64,000 nucleotides of DNA from an uncultured Alphaproteobacteria bacterium (GTDB taxonomy: Bacteria; Pseudomonadota; Alphaproteobacteria; HIMB59). The stretch spans positions 1 to 64,000 of the forward strand of contig CABWYP010000002.1 of the NCBI GenBank assembly GCA_902509695.1, in the 5' to 3' direction. Under the pieces are notes generated by a model. The model did not search any database and was not told where the DNA came from. It saw only the letters and a list, made by a program, of their open reading frames with translations. How positions within the stretch are numbered: position 1 is the stretch's first letter; every line of letters begins with the position of its first letter. Below are positions 1 through 8,773 of the stretch, one piece after another. The position numbers were made by a program, and so were the translations under genes.

Positions 1-624
1 AATTCACCTTGTCTAGTTTACGGTGAAACAGCAGGGACCATTCAAAACATAAGAAATGCTCCACTGAATACAAAGATTAAAATTCATAACGAAGATTTTA
101 AAGAATATGGGAGAAAGTTGACTTTATTTGCTGAATATTGTGCTGATTTTGGCATGCCTATATCATTTCATCATCATATGGGAACTGCTATTGAAACAGA
201 ACAAGAACTGGATAGTTTAATGAACTACACCGGAGAAGCGGTTAAACTTTTATTTGACACTGGACATATGACATTTGCTGGCGGTAACTCTTTAGATGTA
301 ATCAATAAATATGCTAAAAGAATTAATCATTTTCATGCAAAAGATATTAGATCTGAAATAGTAAATAATTTAGATAGAAACAAAGAAAGCTTTCTTGATG
401 CTGTTTTAAAAGGTGCCTTTACTGTTCCAGGTGATGGAAATATAAATTTTAAAGAAGTTATCCAAACTTTAGCCCAAAATGATTATGAAGGTTGGTTTAT
501 TGTTGAAGCTGAGCAAGACCCTGCAAAAGCTAATCCATTAGAATATGCTAAGATTGGAAATAAAGAGTTGGTGGAATGCTTGAACATGTATGGATATGAA
601 ATAGAAAATTACATAGATGAATAG
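1..624 (+). CDS. iolE: inosose dehydratase (IolE), 3' part
   Basis: IolE removes water from 2-keto-myo-inositol (scyllo-inosose), an early step of inositol breakdown. The reading frame is already open at base 1, so the start lies outside the window; a TTG at 118 is internal. The fragment has TIM-barrel xylose-isomerase-like features of the family: the VYGETAG stretch, FHHHMGT (metal and substrate side chains), DTGH, NHFHAKD and a late FIVEAEQDP strand. It ends by overlapping the next gene by 8 bases, which points to one transcript. IolC, IolB and an IolJ-like aldolase follow, which supports the inositol reading over a generic sugar isomerase. The N-terminal third cannot be judged. Confidence 0.85.
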   Translation, partial: NSPCLVYGETAGTIQNIRNAPLNTKIKIHNEDFKEYGRKLTLFAEYCADFGMPISFHHHMGTAIETEQELDSLMNYTGEAVKLLFDTGHMTFAGGNSLDVINKYAKRINHFHAKDIRSEIVNNLDRNKESFLDAVLKGAFTVPGDGNINFKEVIQTLAQNDYEGWFIVEAEQDPAKANPLEYAKIGNKELVECLNMYGYEIENYIDE

Positions 625-1435
625 AGTTGATGACAAAATTGCTATAGTCACAGGCGGTACACAAGGACTAGGGGCTGCGATAGCTTTAAATTTTGCAAAA
701 GTTGGAGCAAAAGGAATAGTAATTCTTGGAAGAAATGAAGACCGAGGTAATAATTTATCTGAAAAAATTTCAAAAGAAACAGGCTGTAAAGTAAAATTCT
801 TTAAAACTGAACTATCTAATGTCAATGAATGTAGAGAGTCTGTATTATTTACAAAAAAAAATTTTTCTCATGTGGATATTCTTGTCAATGCTGCAGGTTT
901 GACAGATAGAGGTAATATTGTTGAAACATCTGAGGAACTATTTGACCAAATGATTGGTGTCAACGTTAAGGGACCTTTTTTTTTAATTCAAGATGTTGTG
1001 AAAAATATGATTGAAAATGAAATCAAAGGTTCAATCATTAATATTGGATCTCAAGCTGCTATCACAGGTCAGCCTTTTTTATCATCTTATAGTCTATCAA
1101 AAGGTGCTCTTGCTACTTTGACTAAAAATACTGCTTTTGCTCTTTTAAAAAATAATATTAGAGTAAATCAACTTAATATAGGTTGGATGGCATCTGATGG
1201 TGAACATGCTATTCAAACAAAATTTCATAATGCTCCTGAAAATTGGCTTGAGGAGGCCGAGAAGAAACAACCATTTAAAAGACTACTTAAGACAGACGAA
1301 GTTGCAAAAGCTGTTACATTCTTAGCCTCTAGTGACTCTGGAATGATGACTGGTTCGGTGATAGACTTTGATCAATCTGTTGTTGGTGGTTATCCTTTTT
1401 CTCCTCCATTGCCATCTGAAAAAATGAAAATTTGA
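617..1435 (+). CDS. SDR-family NAD(P)-dependent oxidoreductase
   Basis: A classical short-chain dehydrogenase of 272 aa. Visible landmarks are the nucleotide-binding TGGTQGLG at residues 12-19, NAAG at 91-94, and the catalytic Ser145, Tyr158 and Lys162 (YSLSK). The C-terminal sequence VIDFDQSVVGGYP is the usual substrate-loop end. It overlaps the iolE stop by 8 bases and so is translationally coupled to inositol genes. It could oxidise an inositol, inosose or related polyol, but the substrate cannot be read from the sequence. Confidence 0.85.
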   Translation: MNRVDDKIAIVTGGTQGLGAAIALNFAKVGAKGIVILGRNEDRGNNLSEKISKETGCKVKFFKTELSNVNECRESVLFTKKNFSHVDILVNAAGLTDRGNIVETSEELFDQMIGVNVKGPFFLIQDVVKNMIENEIKGSIINIGSQAAITGQPFLSSYSLSKGALATLTKNTAFALLKNNIRVNQLNIGWMASDGEHAIQTKFHNAPENWLEEAEKKQPFKRLLKTDEVAKAVTFLASSDSGMMTGSVIDFDQSVVGGYPFSPPLPSEKMKI

Positions 1436-1515
1436 TAATATTACTGATACTCTTTTTCACACCCTCTAAAGATTGATTAGATAGAAATTAATTTCAAAGC
1501 TGTTATAAACTAATT

Positions 1516-2973
1516 ATGAAAATTACAGACTTCAAATTATATAGAGATAAATGCTTTATCAATGGCCAATGGATTAATGCAGACTCTAGTGAAATCATTT
1601 CAGTAAATAATCCTGCCACATTAGAAGAAATAGGAACTGTCCCAAAATGTGGAAAAAATGAAACTAAATTAGCAATCGAAGCTGCAAATAAGTCTTGGCC
1701 AGAATGGCGAGCAAAATCTGCAAAAGATAGATCAGTAATCTTAAAAAAGTGGTATGAGCTTATTATAGACAATAAAGAAGAATTAGCTCAAATGATGACC
1801 CTCGAACAGGGCAAGCCTATAAATGAGTCTAGAGGTGAAATAGTTTACGGTGCTTCGTTTATTGAGTGGTTTGCTGAGGAAGCAAAAAGAATTTATGGTG
1901 ATACAATCCCTGATCCACTTACAGACAGAAGAATATTAGTTATCAAACAACCAGTTGGAGTTGTGGCATCAATAACACCCTGGAATTTCCCAAATGCAAT
2001 GATTACAAGAAAATGTGCACCAGCACTCGCTGTAGGATGCCCTGTTGTTATAAAACCAGCAAGTCAAACACCCTATTCAGCCCTAGCTTTAGCGGCCCTA
2101 GCTGAGGAAGCAGGTTTTCCAAAAGGCACACTTAATGTAATTACTGGAAAAGCATCAGAGATTGGAGATGAGCTCGCTTCAAACTCATTAGTTAGAAAAT
2201 TATCTTTTACTGGATCAACTGAAATTGGCAAAATTCTACTTCAAAAATGCGCTGGAACTGTCAAAAAAGTTTCAATGGAACTTGGAGGTCATGCACCTTT
2301 TATAGTTTTTGATGATGCAAATATTGATGACGCAGTAATTGGCGCCATTCAAAGTAAATTTAGAAATACTGGTCAAACTTGTGTTTGTGCAAATAGAATT
2401 TATGCCCAAGATGGTATCTATGATGAATTTTGTCAAAAATTTGTCCAGGCCACTTCGGAATTAAAGGTTGGTGACGGACTGAACGAAGAAACTACTTCTG
2501 GACCTATGATTGATGAGTATTCATTAGAAAAAGTAGAGGAACATGTACAAGATGCAATTCAGCTAGGAGCTAAAATTGCTATAGGCGGTTCAAAACATTC
2601 TTTGGGAATGAATTTTTATCAACCAACTATCTTAACAGATGTAACACCTGAAGCTAAAATCACAAGTGAAGAAACTTTTGGTCCTGTTGCTCCTGTATAT
2701 AGATTCAAAGATGAAAATGAAGTCATATCATTGGCAAATAATTCTCCATTCGGTCTCGCTTCATATTTTTATTCTAGGGATATTGGAAGAATTTGGAGAG
2801 TCTCTGAGGCCTTAGAGTATGGAATGGTTGGAGTTAACACTGGATTAACTTCAAAGGCTGAAGCGCCTTTTGGTGGCATCAAAGAGTCTGGATTAGGAAG
2901 AGAAGGTTCCAAATATGGTGTAGATGACTTTCTCGAAGTCAAATATGTCAATATGTGTGGCTTAGATAAATAA
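1516..2973 (+). CDS. gabD: NAD(P)-dependent aldehyde dehydrogenase, succinate-semialdehyde type
   Basis: A full-length aldehyde dehydrogenase (485 aa). The general base Glu255 sits in MELGGHAPF and the nucleophile Cys289 in NTGQTCVCANR, both closest to the GabD subgroup. The cofactor-loop FTGSTEIG and TPWNFP are also present. In an inositol operon one would expect IolA (methylmalonate-semialdehyde dehydrogenase), but the motifs favour succinate semialdehyde or a similar short aldehyde. About 80 bases separate it from the SDR gene, so it may have its own promoter. The symbol reflects family resemblance, not a proven substrate. Confidence 0.8.
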   Translation: MKITDFKLYRDKCFINGQWINADSSEIISVNNPATLEEIGTVPKCGKNETKLAIEAANKSWPEWRAKSAKDRSVILKKWYELIIDNKEELAQMMTLEQGKPINESRGEIVYGASFIEWFAEEAKRIYGDTIPDPLTDRRILVIKQPVGVVASITPWNFPNAMITRKCAPALAVGCPVVIKPASQTPYSALALAALAEEAGFPKGTLNVITGKASEIGDELASNSLVRKLSFTGSTEIGKILLQKCAGTVKKVSMELGGHAPFIVFDDANIDDAVIGAIQSKFRNTGQTCVCANRIYAQDGIYDEFCQKFVQATSELKVGDGLNEETTSGPMIDEYSLEKVEEHVQDAIQLGAKIAIGGSKHSLGMNFYQPTILTDVTPEAKITSEETFGPVAPVYRFKDENEVISLANNSPFGLASYFYSRDIGRIWRVSEALEYGMVGVNTGLTSKAEAPFGGIKESGLGREGSKYGVDDFLEVKYVNMCGLDK

Positions 2974-2986
2974 TCAATTATTTTCA

Positions 2987-4144
2987 ATGAATAAAATATT
3001 TAGTGTGGGACTGATAGGGTGCGGACATATATCTGAAACATACTTTCGTGGCCATGATTATTTTAATAATTTTAAAATAGTTAAATGCGCAGATATTAAT
3101 CATGAAAATGCAAAAAAATGTGCTGACACTTATGGCATTATTTCATGTTCTGTCGAAGATTTATTAAATGATCCTGAAATTGAAATCATTTTAAACTTAA
3201 CAATACCAAGAGCCCACTATGAAGTTGCAAAAAAATCTCTCGAAAATGGAAAGCATGTTTACAGCGAAAAACCAATGGCTGTTAATTTTTCAGAGGGCGA
3301 AGAACTGTTAGCTCTTTCAAAATCCAAAGGGTTATATATTGGAAATGCCCCTGATACATTTTTAGGTGGAGGTATTCAAAAATCTATAGACTTAATAAAT
3401 CAAAATAAAATAGGCAATGTTAGACTTGGTAGTGCAATTTTTGCCTATCCAGGAGTTCAGTCATATCACCCCAATCCAGAACCTTGGTTTGCCAATAACG
3501 AAGGAGGACCTGTAATGGACATGGGCCCTTACTACCTTACAGCTCTAGTCAACCTTCTAGGTCCAGCTAAAAGTGTTCATGGTATTTCTACAAAAGTTTT
3601 TGAAAAAAGAATAATTGGTATTGGTCAAAAAAAAGATCAAGAATTTACAGTCGAATGTCCAACAAGCTATTTAGTTAATTTAGAATTTCATAATCAAGCC
3701 TTGATTCAAATTACTCTTTCATTTGATGTGGTAGCGCATCAACGCAACCATATTGAACTTTATGGAGACAAAGGTTCTATGATTGTTCCTGATCCCAATA
3801 TGTTTGGAGGATCAGTTATGACTATCAATGATGACTCTGGATTGTGGGAAGAACATAAAACTGACGATTTGCCGTTAGGTAAAATAAATATCACTTCCCA
3901 AAGTAGTAGGGCTAACGAGTCCTCAACAAATGCAAATTATCGTGGAGTGGGACTTTCTGAAATGGCATATTGCATAGAAAATAAGCTAAATCATAGGTGT
4001 AATGGAGAGTTATCTCTCCATGTATTAGATATTATTAAATCTACCATGAAGGCGGCTGACTCAAAATCACCCCAAGAAATTAAAACTACTTGTAAAAAAG
4101 CAGACTTCTTCACCTTAGAAGAAGTGCAGAAAATTCTTAAGTAA
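2987..4144 (+). CDS. Gfo/Idh/MocA-family oxidoreductase
   Basis: An NAD(P)-dependent sugar or inositol dehydrogenase-like protein of 385 aa. An N-terminal Rossmann fold begins VGLIGCGHIS, followed by the family's EKPMA lysine-proline motif near residue 97 and the C-terminal alpha/beta domain with the MDMGPYYLTALVNLLG helix. It starts 13 bases after the aldehyde dehydrogenase and precedes iolC. It may supply the inositol 2-dehydrogenase (IolG/IolX) step, since no other candidate of this fold is seen in the cluster, but that is inferred only from position. Confidence 0.82.
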   Translation: MNKIFSVGLIGCGHISETYFRGHDYFNNFKIVKCADINHENAKKCADTYGIISCSVEDLLNDPEIEIILNLTIPRAHYEVAKKSLENGKHVYSEKPMAVNFSEGEELLALSKSKGLYIGNAPDTFLGGGIQKSIDLINQNKIGNVRLGSAIFAYPGVQSYHPNPEPWFANNEGGPVMDMGPYYLTALVNLLGPAKSVHGISTKVFEKRIIGIGQKKDQEFTVECPTSYLVNLEFHNQALIQITLSFDVVAHQRNHIELYGDKGSMIVPDPNMFGGSVMTINDDSGLWEEHKTDDLPLGKINITSQSSRANESSTNANYRGVGLSEMAYCIENKLNHRCNGELSLHVLDIIKSTMKAADSKSPQEIKTTCKKADFFTLEEVQKILK

Positions 4145-4177
4145 TAACAATATTTCCTCTAGACTAATTTTTTTTAA

Positions 4178-5140
4178 ATGGAATTTGATAAATCAAAAAA
4201 AATACTAATTATAGGCAGGGCTGGTATGGACATCTATCCAGAACCTCCAGGTACAAAAATATCTGATGTAAAAGACTTCTCTACGCATTTAGGGGGATCT
4301 GCAGCTAATACCTGTGTAGCTTTATCAAAGCTGGGTGTTTATTCAGATTTAGTCACCTGTATATCAGATGATGCAATAGGTGAATATATTTTTGGAAAGT
4401 TAAAAGAATTTAAAGTTGGAAGTGATTTTTGCAGAAAAGTTGATAAAACATTTCAAACCCAGGTAGCTGTGGTGGAAACAATACTCCAAAATAATCAATC
4501 TATTTTGTATAGAAATAATTCTTGTGATCTACAGTTAGAAAAAGATGATATTGAAAAAATTAACTTTCAAGATTATTCTGCTGTGTTTATTTCTGGTACA
4601 GCTCTATCATCAAACCCTTCTAGGGAAGCGGTTTTACATGCTTCGCAAAAAGCCTCTTCGCAAAATATACCTTTGATTATTGATCTAGACTACAGGCCTT
4701 ATAATTGGGAGTCTGATCAAATTAAATCAGATATTTATAAAAAAATAATGAGTGAGATGGATATTATCATTGGCAATGATCTTGAATTTAATATTGCTGA
4801 TAATTCACCTGATGGTTTCCAGTTAACCAAACACTTTATAAAAGAGAAACCGTCGATTATAGTTTATAAAATGGGTGAAAAGGGATCTAGAGTTTTTACT
4901 AAAGAAAAAGAATTTGAGTTTGGAATATTCAAAGTGGATGCTATAAAACCTACTGGGGCAGGAGATGCATTCAATGGAGGCTTTATCAGTTCTCTTTATC
5001 AAGGATTTTCCTTAGAGGAATCTATTAAAAGAGGCTCTGCTAATGCAGCTTTAGTTGTTACTAAAGTTGGCTGTTCTTCAGCTATGCCAAATAATGACGA
5101 ACTAGAAAAATTTATTAATCAAAAATCGATGGAGACATAG
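4178..5140 (+). CDS. iolC: 5-dehydro-2-deoxygluconokinase (IolC), PfkB family
   Basis: Phosphorylates 5-dehydro-2-deoxygluconate in inositol catabolism. The 320 aa protein starts with the IolC-typical GRAGMDIYPEPPGT and has the first PfkB signature around GGSAANTCVALSKLG. The second signature, PTGAGDAFNGGF near residue 260, carries the catalytic Asp of GAGD. Its stop is followed at once by the iolB start, so translation is probably coupled. Confidence 0.92.
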   Translation: MEFDKSKKILIIGRAGMDIYPEPPGTKISDVKDFSTHLGGSAANTCVALSKLGVYSDLVTCISDDAIGEYIFGKLKEFKVGSDFCRKVDKTFQTQVAVVETILQNNQSILYRNNSCDLQLEKDDIEKINFQDYSAVFISGTALSSNPSREAVLHASQKASSQNIPLIIDLDYRPYNWESDQIKSDIYKKIMSEMDIIIGNDLEFNIADNSPDGFQLTKHFIKEKPSIIVYKMGEKGSRVFTKEKEFEFGIFKVDAIKPTGAGDAFNGGFISSLYQGFSLEESIKRGSANAALVVTKVGCSSAMPNNDELEKFINQKSMET

Positions 5141-5983
5141 ATGCATATACCTTACTCAGACAACAAAAATATCGCCTTATTTGAAGAAGAAAATAAGACC
5201 GTACCTCTTGTTTATTTTAATATAATCAACTTAAAAAAAGGGGAAAGTTATAGCTACCAACTCACAAAGCATGAAACTAGCGTTGTCCCCGCTACAGGAA
5301 TTGTGGAATTAACAGTTGACGGTAAAAAATTAGGCCAAATTGGAACTAGAAAAACTGATGTTTGGGACGGAGAGCCTGAGGGTAGTTATATCCCATCCAA
5401 TTCTCAATGCACTATTACATGTCTTTCAGACAAAGCTGAATGTTTTATAGCAGGTGGAATATATGAAAAAAAATTAGACCCTTTTTTAGTTTCAAAAAAT
5501 GAAATTGATATGGTCCAGTATGGATCTGACGATACTAAAACTCACCGAAAAATAAAACATATCCTTGGAGCAAAACAACACGAAAAAGTTGGAAGGTTAC
5601 TTGTTAATGAACTCTACACAGTAGGTGCAGGCGGTTGGTCAGGTTTTCCACCTCACAAGCATGATACTGATAGGCTTCCTAATGAAACACGTCATGACGA
5701 AGTTTATAATTATCGATTTAAACCTGGTCATGGTTTTGGAGTTCAGGTAATGCAATACGAAGATGACAAAGAGGGCTTTGGATACCAATTATTTAATGGT
5801 TCGACAATAGCAATTAATAAAGGTTATCATCCGTGTGTGGTGGCACCGGGATATGAAATGTATTACTTCACAATTTTAGTAGGTCTTTCTCAAAGATCGC
5901 TTATTCAATACTTTCAAAAAACTCATGCCTATCAAATAGAGACGATACCTGGAATTAAGGATATGATTGCTAAATATAAATGA
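5141..5983 (+). CDS. iolB: 5-deoxy-glucuronate isomerase (IolB)
   Basis: Isomerises 5-deoxyglucuronate to 5-dehydro-2-deoxygluconate, giving the substrate of IolC. The 280 aa bicupin protein shows the KduI/IolB metal site: FPPHKHD, then RHDEVYNY, with a later histidine in KGYHPCV. It starts on the base after the iolC stop and overlaps the following aldolase gene by 4 bases (ATGA). Length and motif order match the family. Confidence 0.92.
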   Translation: MHIPYSDNKNIALFEEENKTVPLVYFNIINLKKGESYSYQLTKHETSVVPATGIVELTVDGKKLGQIGTRKTDVWDGEPEGSYIPSNSQCTITCLSDKAECFIAGGIYEKKLDPFLVSKNEIDMVQYGSDDTKTHRKIKHILGAKQHEKVGRLLVNELYTVGAGGWSGFPPHKHDTDRLPNETRHDEVYNYRFKPGHGFGVQVMQYEDDKEGFGYQLFNGSTIAINKGYHPCVVAPGYEMYYFTILVGLSQRSLIQYFQKTHAYQIETIPGIKDMIAKYK

Positions 5984-6816
5984 CCGTTGCAACTCTTAGT
6001 GAAGTTTTACAAAAAGCAAAAAAGAATAATTATGCGGTTGCTGGTCTAGTAGTGTTGGGTTGGGAAGATGCCCAATGTTATGCAGAAGCAGCAGAAGAAT
6101 TAAACGTACCTGTCATTCTACAAGCAGGACCAGGGTGTAGAGCCAATACACCAGTAGCAATTTTAGGTAAAATGTTTAGATATTTAGCCGACCAATCCAA
6201 CTGCCCAATAGTTTGCCATCTCGATCATGGCTATACTAAAGAGGAATGTATTGAGGGATTAGATAGCGGATTTACTTCAGTTATGTTTGATGGTTCAAAG
6301 CTCCCCTTGAATGAAAACATTGAAAAAACTCATGAAATTGTTGAATTAGCACATAATTATAATGTTTCAGTTGAGGGTGAAATTGGCTTTGTTGGTTACA
6401 ATGAAGGAGCTGAGTCTCAAAGCACTGATCCCAATCAAGCGAAACAATTTGCAGAATTATCAGGTTGTGATGCTATGGCTATAAGCGCTGGAAATGTTCA
6501 CCTTCAAACCAATAAATCTTCATCTATAGACATGAAGGTAATAAAAGATATAGAAAATTTAACTAATATCCCTTTAGTCTTACATGGAAGTAGTGGTATT
6601 AATTATGATTTAAGAAGAAATATTGCCAATAATACTAACGTATGTAAATTTAATATTGGTACAGAGCTTAGAAAAACCTTTGGTGACTCCCTTAGAGAGG
6701 AGATTTCAAATAACCCAACTGTCTATGATAGAATTCAATTAATCAAATCGACACTCCCAAAACTAAAAGAGTCTTCTAAAAAAGTCATAGAAAATATTAC
6801 TTTATTTAATCATTAA
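5980..6816 (+). CDS. iolJ: class II aldolase, IolJ-like (6-phospho-5-dehydro-2-deoxy-D-gluconate aldolase)
   Basis: A zinc-dependent class II aldolase of 278 aa, expected to split 6-phospho-5-dehydro-2-deoxygluconate into dihydroxyacetone phosphate and malonic semialdehyde. Zinc ligands are visible in CHLDHG, AGNVHLQ and VLHGSSG, and the phosphate-binding end is KFNIGTELR. It overlaps iolB by 4 bases. Sequence alone does not separate it from fructose- or tagatose-bisphosphate aldolases; the operon makes the inositol role most likely. Confidence 0.83.
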   Translation: MTVATLSEVLQKAKKNNYAVAGLVVLGWEDAQCYAEAAEELNVPVILQAGPGCRANTPVAILGKMFRYLADQSNCPIVCHLDHGYTKEECIEGLDSGFTSVMFDGSKLPLNENIEKTHEIVELAHNYNVSVEGEIGFVGYNEGAESQSTDPNQAKQFAELSGCDAMAISAGNVHLQTNKSSSIDMKVIKDIENLTNIPLVLHGSSGINYDLRRNIANNTNVCKFNIGTELRKTFGDSLREEISNNPTVYDRIQLIKSTLPKLKESSKKVIENITLFNH

Positions 6817-7766
6817 TGATTAAATCTCATATATTAGAGAATAAATATCTAAGAATAAAAACACTAAATTTAGGAGCAACTTTATTTGAGGTATTCCACA
6901 AGAAAAAAAAAATTAATTTAATTTTAAATCTTGGTAAAATCTCATCATATAAAAAAAATAAAAACTATTTAGGGTCAACTTGCGGTAGATATGCCAATAG
7001 AATTAAAAATGCACAATTTAAGATAAGTAATAAAATATATAAACTAACGAAAAATGAGGGTAAAAATATTCTACACGGAGGAAAAAAAGGATTTGACTCC
7101 AAAATTTGGTCAGTAAAAGACTTATCGAAAAACCATATAACGTATAAATACAAATCTTTAGATGGTGAGGAGGGATTTCCAGGTGAATTGATATCATTTT
7201 GTAAATTTTTTCTTAAAAATGACTGTTTAAATATCTGTATCAGAGCAATTTCCTCAAAAACAACCCCCATAAATATTGTTAATCATGCTTATTGGAATTT
7301 AGACAAAATTAAAAAAGATATATTTGGTCATAATCTTTTTATCAATTCTGATTACTTTTTAGAAAATGATAAAGACAACATTCCCACTGGAAAAAGAGTC
7401 AGTGTTAAAAATACACAATTTGATTTCAGAAAATTAGCCAATATTGGCGATAAAATAAAGAAAAAGGGTTCAGGATTTGATGAAAATTTCATCATTCGAA
7501 ATAATTCCAATCTGATTGCAAAGCTTATTTCTCCAAAGTCCAAAATTCAACTAAGTATATTTTCTAATCAACCAGGTGTTCAATTTTATACAGGACAACA
7601 TTTGAGGTATTTTTCAAGAAATAAAAAACTTAATTCCTATCAAGGAATGTGCTTAGAAACTCAAAATTTTCCAAATTCTCCGAACAATAGAAAATTCCCA
7701 TCGCCTTTTTTAAAAGCTAAACATGCTTATAAACATAATATTAAATTTAAGATTAGAGATCTCTAA
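6816..7766 (+). CDS. aldose 1-epimerase family protein (GalM-like)
   Basis: A mutarotase-fold protein of 316 aa. It has the substrate-binding NRIKNAQF and HGGKKGFD, the catalytic histidine region VNHAYWNL, and the catalytic glutamate in LETQNFPNSPN. It starts on the last base of the aldolase stop (TAATG), so it is coupled to the inositol operon and probably interconverts anomers of a sugar feeding in. The sequence is very lysine-rich and its codons are especially AT-biased compared with the upstream genes. The last stop is only 2 bases from the convergent neighbour's stop. Confidence 0.83.
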   Translation: MIKSHILENKYLRIKTLNLGATLFEVFHKKKKINLILNLGKISSYKKNKNYLGSTCGRYANRIKNAQFKISNKIYKLTKNEGKNILHGGKKGFDSKIWSVKDLSKNHITYKYKSLDGEEGFPGELISFCKFFLKNDCLNICIRAISSKTTPINIVNHAYWNLDKIKKDIFGHNLFINSDYFLENDKDNIPTGKRVSVKNTQFDFRKLANIGDKIKKKGSGFDENFIIRNNSNLIAKLISPKSKIQLSIFSNQPGVQFYTGQHLRYFSRNKKLNSYQGMCLETQNFPNSPNNRKFPSPFLKAKHAYKHNIKFKIRDL

Positions 7767-7768
7767 AA

Positions 7769-8773
7769 CTATTCCGACTTAGCTTTTAATTTTAAATTAT
7801 TATTATCAAATAATAATTGTGGTACTTTGTATGCAAATCTTGATAATAAAGAAACAGAGCTTAGTTGAAGTTGATTTCCATCTAAAATTGGATCAATAAA
7901 TTTTGATATTTCTATATCATCATTTATATAATTCCAATCTAAGGTGACATGAGTTCCCTCACCTGAAATATCATAGAAGCTTATAAAAAGAATTGTTCCA
8001 TTTTTTAGTGAATATCTAACTTTGAAGTTTGGTGAATTTGGTAAGTCTGATCTAAGAATAAACCCATTATGTTGTATGTCAGTTAGTGAGGTGTGGATAT
8101 CATTAATTTTATCTTCACTTAATTCTGAAAATCCATTTGGGAGATTTCCATGTTTTAAAACTCCGCTTTCCTCAACTAGATTAATCAGATCTTGGTTATA
8201 AATCTGGATTGATTTAATTTGAGACTTTCCAATATTAATTAGATCTGTTGGAGTCCAGTAAAAATCTGAAACATCCGCAGATAAATTAGTTGTTACTAAG
8301 TAAGATTGGGTTTCATTTGTATTTTTAATGTACGTACCTGGGATATTGTAATTGTAAGTTCCAATATCTAAATCATAAATGATTTGATCAGATACTGATT
8401 TTAATACCAGTCTCATCCTATTTTCTTCATCAAGTCCAAGTTTATAATGTAAATCTGATCTATTAGTTTTAGCTTCTACAATTTTCGCCTCTCTTAGTTG
8501 TATGAAAAACCTACTTAAAATCTCTGTATTTGCTGGAAAATTATTTGAGCTAGTTATTAACCATTGATCATCAACGTTTTCAATGACTGATTTTCCTACA
8601 TTATTGGAGAATTCAATGTAGGCTATTTCTTTTAAAATTTCATCAAATGAAGGCATTAAACTTTCAGAAGGAAGATTGTTTTTAGATGAGTTATCATCAA
8701 AATACATTCCTAGGGATATCACTAGAAATCCCAATGACAATGTTAACAATATTTTTAAATTTTTTATTATCAT
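7769..8773 (-). CDS. DUF4340-domain protein, partner of the GldG-type exporter
   Basis: A 334 aa protein with one N-terminal membrane anchor (about residues 8-25) and a soluble, presumably periplasmic, remainder. It has the repeated beta-rich units typical of DUF4340 (FSNNVGKSVIENVDDQWLIT; DLHYKLGLDEENRMRLVL; DVSDFYWTPTDLINIGKSQI). Its start overlaps the upstream GldG-like gene by 4 bases. This family regularly closes operons of the ABC-2/GldG type; its biochemical role is unknown. Confidence 0.75.
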   Translation of the reverse strand: MIIKNLKILLTLSLGFLVISLGMYFDDNSSKNNLPSESLMPSFDEILKEIAYIEFSNNVGKSVIENVDDQWLITSSNNFPANTEILSRFFIQLREAKIVEAKTNRSDLHYKLGLDEENRMRLVLKSVSDQIIYDLDIGTYNYNIPGTYIKNTNETQSYLVTTNLSADVSDFYWTPTDLINIGKSQIKSIQIYNQDLINLVEESGVLKHGNLPNGFSELSEDKINDIHTSLTDIQHNGFILRSDLPNSPNFKVRYSLKNGTILFISFYDISGEGTHVTLDWNYINDDIEISKFIDPILDGNQLQLSSVSLLSRFAYKVPQLLFDNNNLKLKAKSE

